Source: Saccoglossus kowalevskii
Lineage: Eukaryota; Hemichordata; Enteropneusta; Harrimaniidae
DNA: 64,000 nt
Direction: 5' to 3'
Assembly (NCBI RefSeq): GCF_000003605.2
Contig: NW_003122411.1
Span: 16,110 to 80,109 of the forward strand
Positions within the stretch are counted from its first letter, which is position 1; the number at the start of each line of letters is the position of its first letter. The translations under genes were made by a program, and so were the position numbers. Under the pieces are notes generated by a model. It was given only the letters and a program-made list of their open reading frames with translations. It had not been told where the DNA came from and ran no database searches. This document shows, piece by piece, positions 25,941 to 36,474 of the stretch.

Positions 25941-26097
25941 TCGTATTCGTTAGTGAATAATCTCGGCCAGTGCAATTGGTCTTCCCATTAAGTCTGTGGC
26001 ACACTCACCCAGGGTAGGGGTCGACCTTTTTGATGTTCAGCCTAAGGTAGGATTTGAACTTGGGTCTACCGATCACAAGATAAACCACTATGCAGTG
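25941..26097 (-). mobile_element. SINE family 2 with 12-bp target-site duplication
   Basis: TCATTTATTTTC occurs exactly at 25929-25940 and again at 26098-26109, bracketing a 157-bp insert. On the minus strand the insert starts CACTGCATAGTGGTTTATC and contains a B-box-like AGTTCAAATCC (26050-26060), then a body with TGAGTGTGCCACAGACTTAA. It lacks a poly-A tail. Flanking sequence on both sides resembles MITE family A, so the SINE may have landed inside an older MITE. A related fragment lies at 12511-12553. Confidence 0.7.
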
Positions 26098-26653
26098 TCA
26101 TTTATTTTCACTTTTTTGATGTTTTGAACAATTTCACTGGGTTTTAATTTCACAAACTTGCAAAAAAAAAAATGAGTTCTGTTATCATTCTACATGTTCA
26201 TGTGTATTTAATTAAATTAGCAAATTTAACGAAAATAGCGAAATTAATAATACAACGAATAATTAATGTGTTTACAGTATTATCTATACAACATGACGAG
26301 AAGAAGAAAAAACAAGATTATAGTGGTTTCAGAAATCTGTCACATCTATGTACACTTTAGTTTCACACCTACCAGAGTGCCACCCGGCCGTTATCGTAGT
26401 GCTCTAGTTTTTTTGGGAAGCAACAAATATAGAGACGCATATATCAGACTAGTACTTGACAACGTAAATAAACTGACATGTATGTAGGTCAAACTCTGAG
26501 AGCTGAATAAAGAAGATTGATATATGTGCATGTCCGGAAGGAATTATTCTTAGAATGTTTATAGTAAGATGAATCCGGATTTGTTTGATGCGCATACAAA
26601 TATTGAACAGACAGAAAATTTTTTTTTAAATCACATTCAGGTTAAATTTGATA

Positions 26654-26846
26654 TACTGTGGAATACTTTATTTTCGCTGGATTTAATTTTCACTGAAAAG
26701 GCTTTTTGAGCGTTTTGCTTGGAATTTATTTTCACTGATTTTTGATGAGATTAATGTAAAATATAGCAAAAAATGTATATTCACCGGATTTTATTTTCAC
26801 GGAATCATCCTTTCAGCGAAAATAGCGAAAATAAAATCCAAGCGAT
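26654..26846. mobile_element. Palindromic MITE family A, copy 1 (right end eroded)
   Basis: Begins tactgtggaatactttattttcgctgg and has the family's inner ttattttcactgatttttga. The right arm ctttcagcgaaaatagcgaaaa follows, but the terminal tattttacagta is lost. Non-coding. Confidence 0.65.
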
Positions 26847-27026
26847 AATGATATTTGACTATTTTTTTTGTATTCATCATCAATGAAATGGCATTCATTA
26901 TTCTGGTAACCATGGTTTTGCACTTTCTTTGTAGCAATTATTTATGGTAGTTTTCGGAAAAGTTTGCATCATATCCAGAACATAGCAAAAGTATCACAAC
27001 CTTGCCAATTGGTGCAGGAGGTCACA

Positions 27027-27229
27027 TACTGTAAAATACTTAATTTTCGCTTGGAATTAATTTTCGCTGAAGGAATGATTCAGTGAAAATAAAATCCCGT
27101 GAATATACCTTTTTTCAGATATTTTACATTCAACTTGTCAAAAGTCAGTGAAAATAAATTCCATACAAAACACCCAAACCGTCTTTTCAGTGAAATTTAA
27201 ATCCAGCTAAAATAAATTATTTTACAGTA
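27027..27229. mobile_element. Palindromic MITE family A, copy 2
   Basis: Both termini are present: tactgtaaaatacttaatttt at the left and its complement-like ttattttacagta at the right, with arms of about 45 bp. It lies in the opposite orientation to copy 1, judged by the position of the gtcagtgaaaataaattcc block. Non-coding, 203 bp. Confidence 0.72.
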
Positions 27230-28752
27230 TTAGATTATGTGTTTATCAATTAAACTGGTAATAATCTGACTCTGAAGATATAAAAAATAAATAAATGCTG
27301 AGGTAATGAAACTAGTATGATGACACCTTGATAGCAGGTAAGCTGAAGAGCATATCACCATGGGACAAACATGAGAATCCCGGGCAGCGCGTGAATTCAG
27401 CCAATAAACACAGTACAAAGTAAGAGCAACATTAATCATGCACCAATCACTAGAGGTCAATAGAGGGTACTGGAGAACATAACTAATAGCACTTAATAAA
27501 TACAAGTTACTAGTACATTTTTTTTTTTTTTTTTTTTCAGTTTTTGGAAAAGTTGTTCACAAAGCATTCAATTGAAAAAAAAATCCATTACAATACAGTA
27601 CACCCATACATTACACATTGTTTGTGTGCTTGTAAGCGTCTTTGTGATTCTATATGCAGTTGGTGTTACAAGACGAAATGAGGTAAAGTAAAAAGAAGTC
27701 ACACTTCAATAGCATACCATTCAAAGATATTTATTAGTTCAGAAATGAAGAGGGGTTATGTTTCTTTGAGAGCTTTACAAAGTAGGCCAGGACCGCAAAG
27801 CAAAATCACTATTTTTTTTAAGATACATGTATTGAGCTCATAATAGGCTTGTTAAAGTAAAAAAAAAGTGCAAAACCTGTCCTCAACTACAAGTCGGCCA
27901 TATTTGATGGACTTCTCACACATATCAACAGTCATGAGCACAGTCTCTCCACAAACTTTTTACTGTTGAGACATGTATTCCTAAGACAGCTACAAGATTT
28001 TTAACTTGACTTCATTAACTAAACCAAATCAAAATGCGAATTGAAATTGCTATATTTGACAAATCCCCAATTTAATTTGAATATTTGTTTCTAATATTAA
28101 AACACTGTCAAAAACAGGAAATTAAAAGTACCCGGTAATATGAAATCCTACATAATTTAGCTTGTAGCCAGAATGAAAAAAATGTTTTAATATTTCCTTC
28201 AGTGCTTCCTATACCAGCAATGTTCCAATTGCTTTCTTGAAAAACCCATCAGTTTAAGAGGAAATTACTTGCCTGGGTAACCATGACAATACAGCTTATA
28301 TCACTATGCAGGGAAATACATGTATAATATTATTTCACGAAATTGTCCACAGTGAGGGAAATCAATAAGGAGGAAGGTCAAATGACCAGTTACTGTACAG
28401 ATAAACTTCGATATATAAAATCTCAAGAAATTCTAAGAATACCTAACATGACAGTCAGGAAATGCATTACACAACTTATGATTTTACGCAAGAGTCTACT
28501 GATGACAGACGGACGATTACAATTACATGTATGTCAATGATTAAACATGTTTCTGTCTCTGTGTCACAAAATTTAAGACATTAACAAAAAGAAAGAAACA
28601 TGACCCTCTTCATACACACATATGAAAAATGAATACCTGACTCCACATAAGGGTACACATATATTGTACATTCAAATTTGTAATATTAATAAATAAAACA
28701 AATAAATGAAATTTATACATCGTTCCATATATACAAGAAATTACATATATTA
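27230..28752. other. Non-coding stretch
   Basis: AT-rich. It includes a T-run at about 27518-27538 and an X-box-like GTAACCATGACAAT at 28277-28290. No exon recognised. Confidence 0.45.
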
Positions 28753-28989
28753 TTAAACCTTTTCACCACCAGTCCCTCTTTTCATCACAAAATAGTCCTG
28801 TTTACAGTCTGCAGTTTCCTTCAGTACACTGGGACAAAAATAGCAAAATGTATTGAGTAGAAACTGAAAATCAACTCAAATTTTGTCTGTTGGCTCCAAA
28901 ATTAGAGTTCATTTCCAAATATATTGAAGAATATAAGAAAAAAAGTGCAGACAAATTTGGCGAGAAAGTCCAGTGGTGAAAAGGTTAAA
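28753..28989. mobile_element. MITE family B with TTAA-type ends
   Basis: Inverted termini AACCTTTTCACCAC and GTGGTGAAAAGGTT enclose about 205 bp of non-coding DNA. TTAA sits at both outer edges, which would fit the TTAA target duplication of piggyBac-type transposons. This superfamily call is inference. A decayed copy is at 2708-2936, and shorter look-alikes with TTAACCT..AGGATTAA ends occur at 47204-47397. Confidence 0.65.
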
Positions 28990-29088
28990 CATTAAGCAGT
29001 TTAAAATACCAAAGCAGTATGCGTTAAGTTTGCAATGCCCTACATACAGATGCAGACAGTTAGACGGACGAACTATCCAACTAACCAA

Positions 29089-29111
29089 CAGACAGACAGA
29101 CAGACAGACAC
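29089..29111. repeat. (GACA)n microsatellite
   Basis: About six GACA units. Confidence 0.9.
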
Positions 29112-32100
29112 GCATAGCGCAATGAATTTATTATCAATTCATATTCTTTTTCACATCATTAATTGACATGACAATTAAATTATGCAAAAGAACACTACAC
29201 TCTTTGAGTATGTATGTATGTGTGAAGTTTGATTATGATTCGTCCAGGCATTTCTAAAATACAGGTCCGGGCGCAGGCACAAACGTAGGCACACACAGAC
29301 ACACAAGGGTCAAAACATAAGTCCCCGTTTTCGGACTGCGTTCGCTCGAGGACTGATAATAGGTCATGAAGTATTTAATTTAAAAATAACTGGTGTCGTG
29401 TTATCTAAATCATTAATGTTATCACGAAACTTGCAAATCTAATTAATTAACAGTTTTAGCATAAAAAAAAGATGCTGGTCACCATGGGTAAAAATTAAAG
29501 AAAATGTCACTGGCCGCTTGACATGCAACAAATTAGCAGTAAACTGTAGGAGGTAGGAATGCGAAGACAGGGACTGTGACAATGTGAAACAGAGTTGCAC
29601 ATGCTACAGGACAGGTGACAACCATTAATTATGATGAAATATAACCCCCCCCTCCCTCCCTCCGTTAATAAATTTAAACTAAACTACACATGTAATTCGC
29701 AACTCTGGATTGATTGATACGTGAAAAACAAAAGAGAAATATTTGTTGCTATGATTCTAAACTCACAAGCTTATGACATCAAAATGAGAGATAATATTTT
29801 CAATTAAATTGCACATAAATCACACACGGGATGCAGCCCATTCAGCTGCAATAAATATGGCTGCTGCAATAATACGAGTCCATGGATTCATTTTGTACTT
29901 CAGTGCAAATATAAAAAAACCTTAGATTTTGTATTATCAAAATACATAGTTTTTTCAAATTCTTGTATTTTTCAATGCTTGCCTACATTGGAGCAGCCAT
30001 CTATTGTAAAACATTCCGTATGTTATAGTATTTCTCACTGAGCGGGGAGTCGTAATAATCGGGTCAGTTTGGACTGGATATTTAAAATATTGCTTTTTAG
30101 ATTTTAAGCTATCAATCCCTGGGATTATACCATGGAATTGTGGGATAGCATTCTTATTTTCCTATTAAACATGAACCCAGAGAAAAGTTATAGGCTGCTA
30201 AATTAATTGGATGACAAAGTCAAATATTGACATATGTGAAATAAACCAGCTTAAATTTAACGATATTTTTTCAAATATTTTGATCAAAACTTGTAGCAAT
30301 TAGGAAATTATGCCAATTTTGTCCAAAATTAACAAAGACATTTAAAAAAATTACTGAAATCTTCTTTTTTTTGCAAGAGAACTTGTGGTGTTCAGACAGT
30401 TAACATAACAAAATGCTGATTTCAATTCAACATCAGTTTTAGAAAAGTCCCTACCAATGCATGACGCATTGGTGTGAACAAACAAGCACAATGAGACGAA
30501 TAGAGATGTAAAAGATAGCAGTATTGACGTCACTTAAAATAATTAACTTTCAGAACGCAACGTGGTATCACAATTGGAAAATTCTATTACCCATCCCGAT
30601 ACAAATTTTGATCAAATAAATTTATTTTCTTTCAAAGTGCTTTAATCAGAACATCCAGCAACTCCGCATTATTAAGTGGAGAGTTTTGGTTTGATTGTCA
30701 GAATCCAAAATTGAATTCATTAAACGTGACATTATAAAAACCAGCATATTGTAAATTTAATAAATTAAAAAGCCAAAATATACAAAATCAGATCTAATAT
30801 TTTACTGATTGTTACCATGGTGATGATGACCTTACTCTACTTCCAGTGACAGTTCAGCTCATCATTTCAAATTTACACAATAACAAACTCTCACAATACA
30901 CGCAAATATGATATTATTTTATAACACGCCAACATTTCAGAAATTCATCAAATATTCACCCGAGAAATAAAAAAAAAAAAATGAGGTTGTAAGCTTCATC
31001 AATCAGACTGAAAAGCTGTAAGGGCATTACAGAAGTCAGTTGACGTCATCTCCCATGGCGACCAACCATATTAGTTAAAAATAACTCCCTTCAAAGCTAA
31101 ATGATATATTACAAAGATTAAACAAGACGTTTCAAGACGTTTCCTGACGTTTCCTGACGTTTCCTGACTGCCACGCCGCTGTAGACAATCAGCTGCACTG
31201 CCTAATGCAACATACAAAATAATAATATATTAAAGACACTACTTTATCCGTCTCAAAGTGGTTACATAAATGCTTATTTGGTTCAACAAATGATTATTAT
31301 ATTAAATACGAGAGAGAGAGAAAACTTCAGCCAATAGTACGTTCTGCGACTGTATGTACGTTTTAAGGTCCATAACCCCAACAAATCCATAATTTGCTAA
31401 TGGTCCACTGAACAAAAAAATTGCAGAGAAGTTGTTCAAAGAACAATACAAATACTAGTATTTAATGTACGTCTCTTATATGTACTTAGAAAAAATTACT
31501 AGATTTTTTTTTTCATAAATCAAATAACCATGAAGCATAGAAGAATTATTCCTTTTTTGGCAATACACGACGTATTACAGCAATAATTCTTTTTATGATC
31601 ACAAGGTCATTTCTGAATGAAAGCTCAAACTGAGCCTTTCATTTTCGTCCATGGCGACAGCATTATAACATCTAATGACAACACTCAACACAACCAACCT
31701 CCACCCCACCCCCACCCAAAACAAGATGCGGACGGGTGTAATTGACCAACCCATATAGCTCTAAAATGTGTTCATTTGTTTTGTAATATTTACTTATAGC
31801 AAACTGTACAGTTACATAAAGCTTATGCGAAACAAATGTGATATAACCATGCTGAGAAAAAGTGTTTTCGTTTCAAGGAGATAGTACGCCACTGAATGAC
31901 AACAAAATCCCCTTTAAAGAAACATGCACATCCTCAACATGTTAAATACTCCCTTACCAATTTCAGTTGCCCCTTAATTTACCATTATAATTTTGAAAAT
32001 TGAATGCCGACAAATGCAAAATCAGTGAAGAAAAAAAAAACTCTGAAGCAGAAGTGGTGGATTACTGAAGTGGTTTGTATTGAAGTGGACAAATTAAACC

Positions 32101-32378
32101 TTTTAATTAGTTTTGCTTTTCTAATCCTATGCATGAATGGTATTCTCCTTGAAAAAGACTAAACAATGGCTTATTTTATAATTAAAAACATGTACGTTAC
32201 ACTTCAGTCCTGAAATTGACCATTGATAACAAAGATTAGACGTTTGTTGCACGGCAACAACAATTCGTAGCATTAGGCAATGTTAATATACCACTTGAGA
32301 TATACTTAGCACCACTCAAAATAGTATAGTTAGGCGAGTAGTAGTTAGATTACATAGTTAGGCACCTCAGCTATGTGA
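29112..32378. other. Non-coding stretch up to the assembly gap
   Basis: AT-rich, with a C8 run followed by tccctccctccg at 29645-29664 and the 10-bp tandem repeat. No exon recognised. Confidence 0.45.
31124..31168. repeat. 10-bp tandem repeat (aa/ct)gacgtttc, 4.5 units
   Basis: Two aagacgtttc units are followed by two ctgacgtttc units and a partial. Each carries a GACGTTTC word. Confidence 0.85.
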
Positions 32379-32467
32379 AGTTAGGCAACTCAGTTTAAGG
32401 CCAAAAAAAAAAATTGTTTTGTTGCTCTCAGCGACCGGCCAAAAAATATGAAATATCGGGTCGCGTT

Positions 32468-32940
32468 NNNNNNNNNNNNNNNNNNNNNNNNNNNNNNNNN
32501 NNNNNNNNNNNNNNNNNNNNNNNNNNNNNNNNNNNNNNNNNNNNNNNNNNNNNNNNNNNNNNNNNNNNNNNNNNNNNNNNNNNNNNNNNNNNNNNNNNNN
32601 NNNNNNNNNNNNNNNNNNNNNNNNNNNNNNNNNNNNNNNNNNNNNNNNNNNNNNNNNNNNNNNNNNNNNNNNNNNNNNNNNNNNNNNNNNNNNNNNNNNN
32701 NNNNNNNNNNNNNNNNNNNNNNNNNNNNNNNNNNNNNNNNNNNNNNNNNNNNNNNNNNNNNNNNNNNNNNNNNNNNNNNNNNNNNNNNNNNNNNNNNNNN
32801 NNNNNNNNNNNNNNNNNNNNNNNNNNNNNNNNNNNNNNNNNNNNNNNNNNNNNNNNNNNNNNNNNNNNNNNNNNNNNNNNNNNNNNNNNNNNNNNNNNNN
32901 NNNNNNNNNNNNNNNNNNNNNNNNNNNNNNNNNNNNNNNN
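32468..32940. other. Assembly gap (473 Ns) with duplicated edges
   Basis: The 89 bases before the gap (32379-32467) and the 85 bases after it (32941-33025) are the same sequence. They differ only by four single-base deletions, each in a homopolymer of two or more. This is what unmerged overlapping contig ends look like, so the gap and the duplication may both be artefacts. Long frames that cross the Ns are meaningless. Confidence 0.9.
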
Positions 32941-32958
32941 AGTTAGGCACTCAGTTTA

Positions 32959-33155
32959 AGGCCAAAAAAAAAAATGTTTGTGCTCTCAGCGACCGGCCAA
33001 AAAATATGAAATATCGGGTCGCGTTATTTTTCCCATTTACCTCAGCTATTTATGATACCCTTTAGTTTTCACAAGTTTAAAAAAAAAAAAAAAATCTGAC
33101 CGACCGACCCAATTTTTCGACTTGAGGGCGACATAAGTTGTTGTTTTTTTTGGTC
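32959..33155. mobile_element. MITE-like repeat with ggccaaaaaaaa..ttttttttggtc ends
   Basis: The segment starts ggccaaaaaaaaaaa and ends ttgttgttttttttggtc, giving short inverted termini. Inside are paired blocks gcgaccggccaaaaaatatg and ctgaccgaccgacccaattt. Its left part is present again before the gap. It is non-coding, and I think of it as a dispersed repeat; the family is unnamed here. Confidence 0.4.
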
Positions 33156-33639
33156 TAATAGTAAGCATGCACTGTAGCTAGGCAAAAACAAGGTGCAACT
33201 CTGTGCACTAATTGTATTACCCGGAATAATACTAATACTAATACTAATCAGATAGAATAATTATTGCTTTCAAATATAAACACGTTGGATATATCACGTT
33301 GTATCACAAGAATATAACCATTCCATATCTGTGAACTAAACAGTTCGTACCTAATTAAAATATCAAATGTCTGGTGGTGATGTGGAAATGACAAAGCTAA
33401 AGCAACTGTTTCTTCATTGCTAGGCAACAATTCTATCACAGACTAGGCAACGTTAATAGATTATTTCTGAAACAGAAGCTAAAAATATGAAATAAAACTG
33501 AAATAATCTTAATCCAAATATGAATGAGAGGTATATGTATATATAATTAGATTATTTTTAACTCCTTACTTTATACAGGTAATCCTCTGTATTTGTCTTT
33601 GTGGTAATTAATAACATATACATGAAGTTCACCATGAAA

Positions 33640-34520
33640 ACAAACAAGCAGCCTGTCGGCTGAGATAGCTCCGCTGTTAGCAATGCACATGGCAATTAAA
33701 GAACAGAAGATATCATTAGAAAATGAACAAATCTGAGAGAGGTCCACATGTAGTACCTATATGTATAATATATCAAAGCAATTGGACTTGCGGTTTTTAA
33801 CAAGAAGTCGAAAATATCACTTTTTACCAAAAATGACAAAAATATTTACCAAAATTAGAGAATTGAAGATATCATTACAAAATGAACAAATCTGAGAGAG
33901 GTCCACATGTAGTACCTATAAATGTTATATCAAAGCAATTGAACTTGCGGTTTTTAACAAGAAGTCAAAAATATCACTTTTTACCAAAAATGACAAAAAT
34001 ATTCACCAAAATTAGAAAATTGAAGATATCATTATGAAATGAACAAATCTGAGAGTGGTCCACATGTAGTACCTATATATGTGATATCAAAGCAATTGGA
34101 CTTGCGGTTTTCAACAAGAAGTCGAAAATATCACTTTTTACCAAAAATTACAAAAATATTCACCAAAATTAGAGAATTAAAGATATCATTACAAAATGAA
34201 CAAATCTGAGAGAGGTCCACATGTAGTACCTATATATGTAATATCAAAGCAATTGGATCTGCGTTTTTTAACAAGAAGTTGAAAATATCACTTTTTACCA
34301 AAAATGACAAAAATATTCACCAAAATTAGAGAATTGAAGATATCATCATGAAATGTACAAACCTAAGAGAGGTCTACCCAAGGTACATATACACCAAGTA
34401 TCAAAGCATTCAGGCTTGTAGTTTTCAAGAAGAAGTCAAAAAAGTAAAACATTGACACGGATGACGACGGACAATCACTCATATGATAAGCTCCGTTCGA
34501 CAAAGTCGACAGTGGAGCTA
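33640..34520 (+). mobile_element. Pearl / Helentron-associated-like element, copy 4 (most complete)
   Basis: The left terminus is acaaacaagcagcctgtcgg followed by gatagctccgctgttagc. Core units start at about 33741, 33900, 34057 and 34214, with the diverged terminal unit at 34371, a period of 157-159 bp. A short gacgacgg tract and the 3' hairpin close it at ggagcta. There is no protein-coding capacity, so it would depend on an autonomous partner elsewhere. This is the best copy for defining the element's ends. Confidence 0.75.
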
Positions 34521-35157
34521 ACAACCAAGTGGGGGTAAAAGAATTCACTACAGAACTTGAATATGTAATGTACAGTATCTGTAATTTCTTGAAAAAGTCT
34601 AAAATTACATTACAGTAGATGATAAGGAAATCAAACACTGAAGAGAAAATTTCCGTCTTGGAAATAAACCTACAATGTATTACATCATCACAAGGACATG
34701 GCTTCAACTACAGTGAATGACCAGTGTTATTTAATGATCTCATAATCGGTATAACGAGGAACAAATTACTATAGATGAATGACGTAGTTATCTCGTGTCA
34801 AGGCTATCCAGACTGCTCAGATGAATTCTGGATCAGATTTTGCTATTGAAATTTGTTTGCGTTCTTGTCTACCGTATTTCATAGACAGTATGGCTAAAAC
34901 CTTCCAAACCCATCCATTTCACTTTCACTTTCAATGTATTAACGAGTATTATACAATTACAATCGTGTCGACACACCTAAATATGTCTAATTCTAATCAC
35001 AGGCTTAAGGTCATGACCTCCAAAGTGGACACAGCAAACATAGGTAGATACGCCATATAATTAGACTATTAAATGAGGTACAGATGCCATTTAATAATTA
35101 TTTTTCTGATACTGTCACACACACTGGGATGGGGGGAAAAAATCATCCCCACTGCTT

Positions 35158-35171
35158 GTTACCATGGCAAC
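35158..35171. promoter_or_regulatory. Perfect RFX X-box palindrome
   Basis: GTTACCATGGCAAC matches the full 14-bp RFX dimer site (GTNRCC..RGYAAC with no extra spacer mismatch). Near matches are at 28277-28290, 44849-44861 (GTTGCTTAGCGAC) and 53383-53396 (GTTGCCATGACAAT). Function is inferred from the motif only. Confidence 0.4.
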
Positions 35172-35255
35172 ACAATATATAAATGCCCTAATTTGCCAGT
35201 AAACAGTCAAATGATTACGAGACGTATTCATTCTCCTTGAAAGAAACGACATAAA

Positions 35256-35272
35256 TGTGTGTGTGTGTGTGT
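35256..35272. repeat. (GT)8 microsatellite
   Basis: Short uninterrupted GT run. Confidence 0.9.
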
Positions 35273-36410
35273 ACATCATGAAAGAATACATACTATATGC
35301 TGGCGGCCATATTTGATGACCATGGTTGTCAAGATACCCTGAAAGCTGAGGTCATGCAAAAACTAACGTTGCAGTTGATGTATTTATGAACAGAAACAAT
35401 TATTAAATCTCAAATACGGCATTTCGTTGGACTCTCTATTGACCATTTTATTATTACGCATTGAATCAACGGGTTAATACAATAAAATTGATTTAAACTG
35501 GTAGATATAAAGTGCAGTAACCGTTTGAAATAAATATGCAAATTACATAATTAATATGCACAGCTTTAGTGAAGATACTTGAACAACACTAAAATATGTT
35601 CACATTCATTTCAAAGTGTTTATATTTCAAACGTTTGTTATGAAAGCTGACAATATGAGCTCAAATCAGTTTTCAGAATAGAAAGACAAGGGACGAGCAT
35701 GTCAAACCATATAAAAATGTAAAAACATTGTAGCAAAGCCTTGAGATACCCTAAAAGGGAATAAACTGTTGAAACTGGAAAAATTGGCTTCCATTAAAAA
35801 TTGTTATATGTTTAATGGCAACACTTTTTTTGGAATTGTCCAGAAGCCCACATGCCCTCAGGCAGTCTAGTTAGGCTCATCTGCCTCAAGACTCTCCTAA
35901 ACATACTGTGTCTCTAGATATTCTGGAGTAAATCCCAATGTTTTGCAATATTTTCAAATATTACTCAGTTGTGAGTACATAAAATCTTATTATTATTAGG
36001 TAAAATAACTATTTTTTCAAAATTTATTAAAAAAAAAAAAAAAAAAAATTGTAGCGAAAAGTTAAATTAGCTAGCAATTTTAATACATTGGTAGACGCAG
36101 GTTTTAATAAGAGACAGACAAAAACAAAAAAACACTAAATGTGTAAATACATGTAATATCACAACAAACAGGTGTGTACATGATTGTGTCAGCTTTAACA
36201 CAAATTCAATGAACCTACGACTCCTCACATGAGCAAGCTCATGTAAGTAAAAAGGTTCAATAGAAGGTTCCAGGGAAATACAAGATCAATGCATATAAAA
36301 AATGCCTCATTACAAACTTAAGTGTGACAGGTGTAATCACAGACAGTCCGTGGTGTCAAAAAAGGTGTGGGGATACACCGCCTCGACTTGTAGACTATAG
36401 ATTCTAATCT

Positions 36411-36474
36411 GACAGACAGACAGTCAGTCAGTCAGTCAGTCAGTCAATCAGTCAGGCAGGCAGGCAGGCAGGCA
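36411..36474. repeat. Compound tetranucleotide repeat (GACA)n(GTCA)n(GGCA)n
   Basis: Three adjacent tracts, each one base change from the next: gacagacaga, then gtcagtcagtca, then ggcaggcaggca. This suggests successive slippage after point mutation. Confidence 0.92.

Noticed and set aside
32390-33065. Long frames crossing the N gap
   Set aside because: Most codons are undetermined, and the flanks are a probable assembly duplication.
35536-35543. POU octamer ATGCAAAT, also near 49742
   Set aside because: Eight AT-rich bases are expected many times by chance in 64 kb of this composition.
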